From contig JAQVYH010000010.1 of NCBI GenBank assembly GCA_029004515.1, positions 1 through 45,190 of the forward strand: a DNA stretch of 45,190 nucleotides, written 5' to 3'. Position 1 is the first letter of the stretch; each line of letters starts with the position of its first letter. The DNA comes from Eubacteriales bacterium. GTDB lineage: Bacteria > Bacillota > Clostridia > Monoglobales > UMGS1388. Position numbers and translations under genes: made by a program. The notes under the pieces are model-generated. The model worked only from the letters and a program-made list of their open reading frames with translations. It made no database searches and was not told the origin of the DNA. This document shows positions 44,117 through 45,190 of this stretch, piece after piece.

Positions 44117-44677
44117 TTATTGCGATGAACTAAATCTTCTGTTTATTCCTCCGGTAGTTATTGAATCTGTATCATACACCACTTCCTGTGCATATCCATG
44201 AGTTTCTTTATCATATGAATAATTAATCAATTTAAGGCCAGCTCCGGTTGATATTGTTACCGTTACTTTTGTGTCCGTGCCATCATTCATGTAATAATCA
44301 GATACATCAAACTCAACATTGCCTAGCTGAACGTAATCATCATAAAGAATATATGCATCATCTGCATTCTCAGTAATATAAAGTGCCCATTTTTGTCCGT
44401 CATCCCATACGAATTCACCATTCTGATCTTTTTGGGCAGATGTTGAAAGAACAATTGTTTCATCCTTTTCATCCCCATCAATATCACCTGTATATGATGA
44501 GACTTCTGTATACTTTTTGAGCTCTTCAGGTAATTTCTCTGATGAGATATTGACCTTCTCAATTATAGCAGGTGCATTTGGTGTCTCTTTATTATTATCA
44601 ATTTTAGAAGCATCATTGCAACCAACAAAGAGCAAAGGGACAAGCATAATAATCCCAACAAATTTTGAACTAATCAT
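44117..44677 (-). CDS. Lipoprotein of unknown function
   Basis: The 186-residue protein has a lipoprotein signal (MLVPLLFVGC; lipobox Cys about 20 from the start), then an Asn/Lys-rich linker. The folded part begins with YTGDIDGDEKDETIVLST, an Asp-rich calcium-loop-like motif of the type found in FG-GAP/VCBS modules, followed by beta-rich sequence. I do not recognise a family. ATG 44677 is preferred, six bases after GAGGA; ATG 44683 would leave no spacing. It likely ends at the bidirectional terminator after rpmE. Confidence 0.78.
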   Translation of the reverse strand: MISSKFVGIIMLVPLLFVGCNDASKIDNNKETPNAPAIIEKVNISSEKLPEELKKYTEVSSYTGDIDGDEKDETIVLSTSAQKDQNGEFVWDDGQKWALYITENADDAYILYDDYVQLGNVEFDVSDYYMNDGTDTKVTVTISTGAGLKLINYSYDKETHGYAQEVVYDTDSITTGGINRRFSSSQ

Positions 44678-44717
44678 AATCATTCCTCATTTCTCAGTTT
44701 ATATAACTATATTATAA

Positions 44718-45190
44718 TCAAGTATTTTTCATAACTACTTCTTCAATGATGTCTGCAACATCTTCACAAGCATCTAAGCAACTTTCCATATGCTCATATA
44801 CATCAGTCCAGATAAACAATTCTCTGTCAGAGCATCCAGATACAGAAAGACCTCTTACTCCATCAACTAAAAGCTTGTCCCCTTCGCTTTCATAATTGTT
44901 TACAGCAACGATGCACGAATTAATATGTTCAGCGTTCTTGTAGTGTTTGAATTCAGTTAAAACAACATTGAGCGCCTGTGCACACGAAACAATAACTTTA
45001 GAGAATTCAGCAATGTCATCACGAAGTTCTGTGACATTGTACATATAAATACGGAGTAAAATATCTTCCATAGAATCTACAACAGTATCAAGCGTTTGAG
45101 CTAATGAGATGATGTCCTCTCGCTCGATAGGAGTAATAAACTCACGAACTAAGAGTCTTGTTATTCCATGTTTAGCACAGTCTGCCTCAT
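44718..45190 (-). CDS. DUF47/PhoU-like protein, 5' end missing
   Basis: The frame is open from the window edge (first codon at 45188) to the stop at 44718, about 157 residues. The upstream part reads EADCAKHGITRLLVREFITPIEREDIISLAQTLD in pieces typical of DUF47 (PhoU-like, Pit accessory): FITPIEREDI, then DTVVDSMED with the conserved D..D pattern. The C-terminus has VYEHMESCLDACEDVADIIEEVV, the metal-binding-like E/D helix. Such proteins usually sit upstream of a PitA phosphate permease gene; none lies downstream here, so one would have to lie elsewhere. The real start lies outside the window. Confidence 0.88.
   Translation of the reverse strand, partial: EADCAKHGITRLLVREFITPIEREDIISLAQTLDTVVDSMEDILLRIYMYNVTELRDDIAEFSKVIVSCAQALNVVLTEFKHYKNAEHINSCIVAVNNYESEGDKLLVDGVRGLSVSGCSDRELFIWTDVYEHMESCLDACEDVADIIEEVVMKNT

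Overview
The window reads as low-GC (roughly mid-30s % by eye) chromosome of an endospore-forming member of the Clostridia. The evidence is the conserved block dgt-dnaG-rpoD-trmK-nif3, three sporulation-type genes (yunB, pdaB, a bofC-type gene), T-box control, AGGAGG-type ribosome binding sites with frequent GTG/TTG starts, and a LexA box of the CGAAC-N4-GTTCG type. I cannot name the genus. It is mostly an ordinary core region with a few accessory insertions.

Layout, left to right. 1-5290: 3' end of dGTPase (dgt), then dnaG, rpoD, trmK and the Nif3-family gene, overlapping or abutting on the + strand. 5300-5684: RNase P RNA and a two-way terminator. 5688-7283 (-): an XerC/D-type recombinase followed directly by lexA. 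7284-7873: a gene-poor gap with one perfect hairpin. 7874-9381 (-): a ZnuBC-type metal ABC transporter without a binding protein; its promoter carries a LexA-like box. 9487-10982: divergent sporulation genes yunB and pdaB. 10986-11279: a GC-rich multi-hairpin element. 11283-14035 (-): mutS2 and a BofC-C-terminal-like gene. 14150-16498: a class A penicillin-binding protein. 16609-20158: mglBAC galactose importer. 20378-21985 (-): phenylacetate-CoA ligase under a complete T-box leader whose specifier reads UUC (Phe). 22038-29284 (-): nifS-thiI-pncC-smc-ftsY operon. 29359-30724 (-): a membrane-anchored unknown and yebC. 30744-33453: about 2.7 kb holding a secreted copper-amine-oxidase-N-domain protein, flanked by a 20-bp direct repeat of the 3' end of lysS. 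33422-35401 (-): greA-lysS. 35479-36747 (-): dinB with a perfect LexA box. 36866-39265 (-): a GH9 enzyme without signal peptide. 39398-41673: divergent genes for a Cys-rich protein and a propeller-like protein with 5-residue repeats, possibly spore surface. 41663-43609 (-): nrdR with an NrdR-box candidate, ymxH, and a URO-D-family protein. 43858-44058: rpmE. 44117-45190 (-): a lipoprotein and a partial PhoU-like (DUF47) gene.

The genes cover replication initiation (dnaG), housekeeping transcription (rpoD, greA), SOS (lexA, dinB), chromosome and protein targeting (smc, ftsY), tRNA 4-thiouridine synthesis (nifS, thiI) and sporulation. The points most worth following are regulatory: the Phe T-box on phenylacetate-CoA ligase, the near-identical LexA boxes at dinB and at the metal transporter, the NrdR box at nrdR, the lysS-tail repeat around an acquired segment, and the structured element at 11 kb. 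I found no CRISPR array, no tRNA gene, no complete insertion sequence and no clear defence system.
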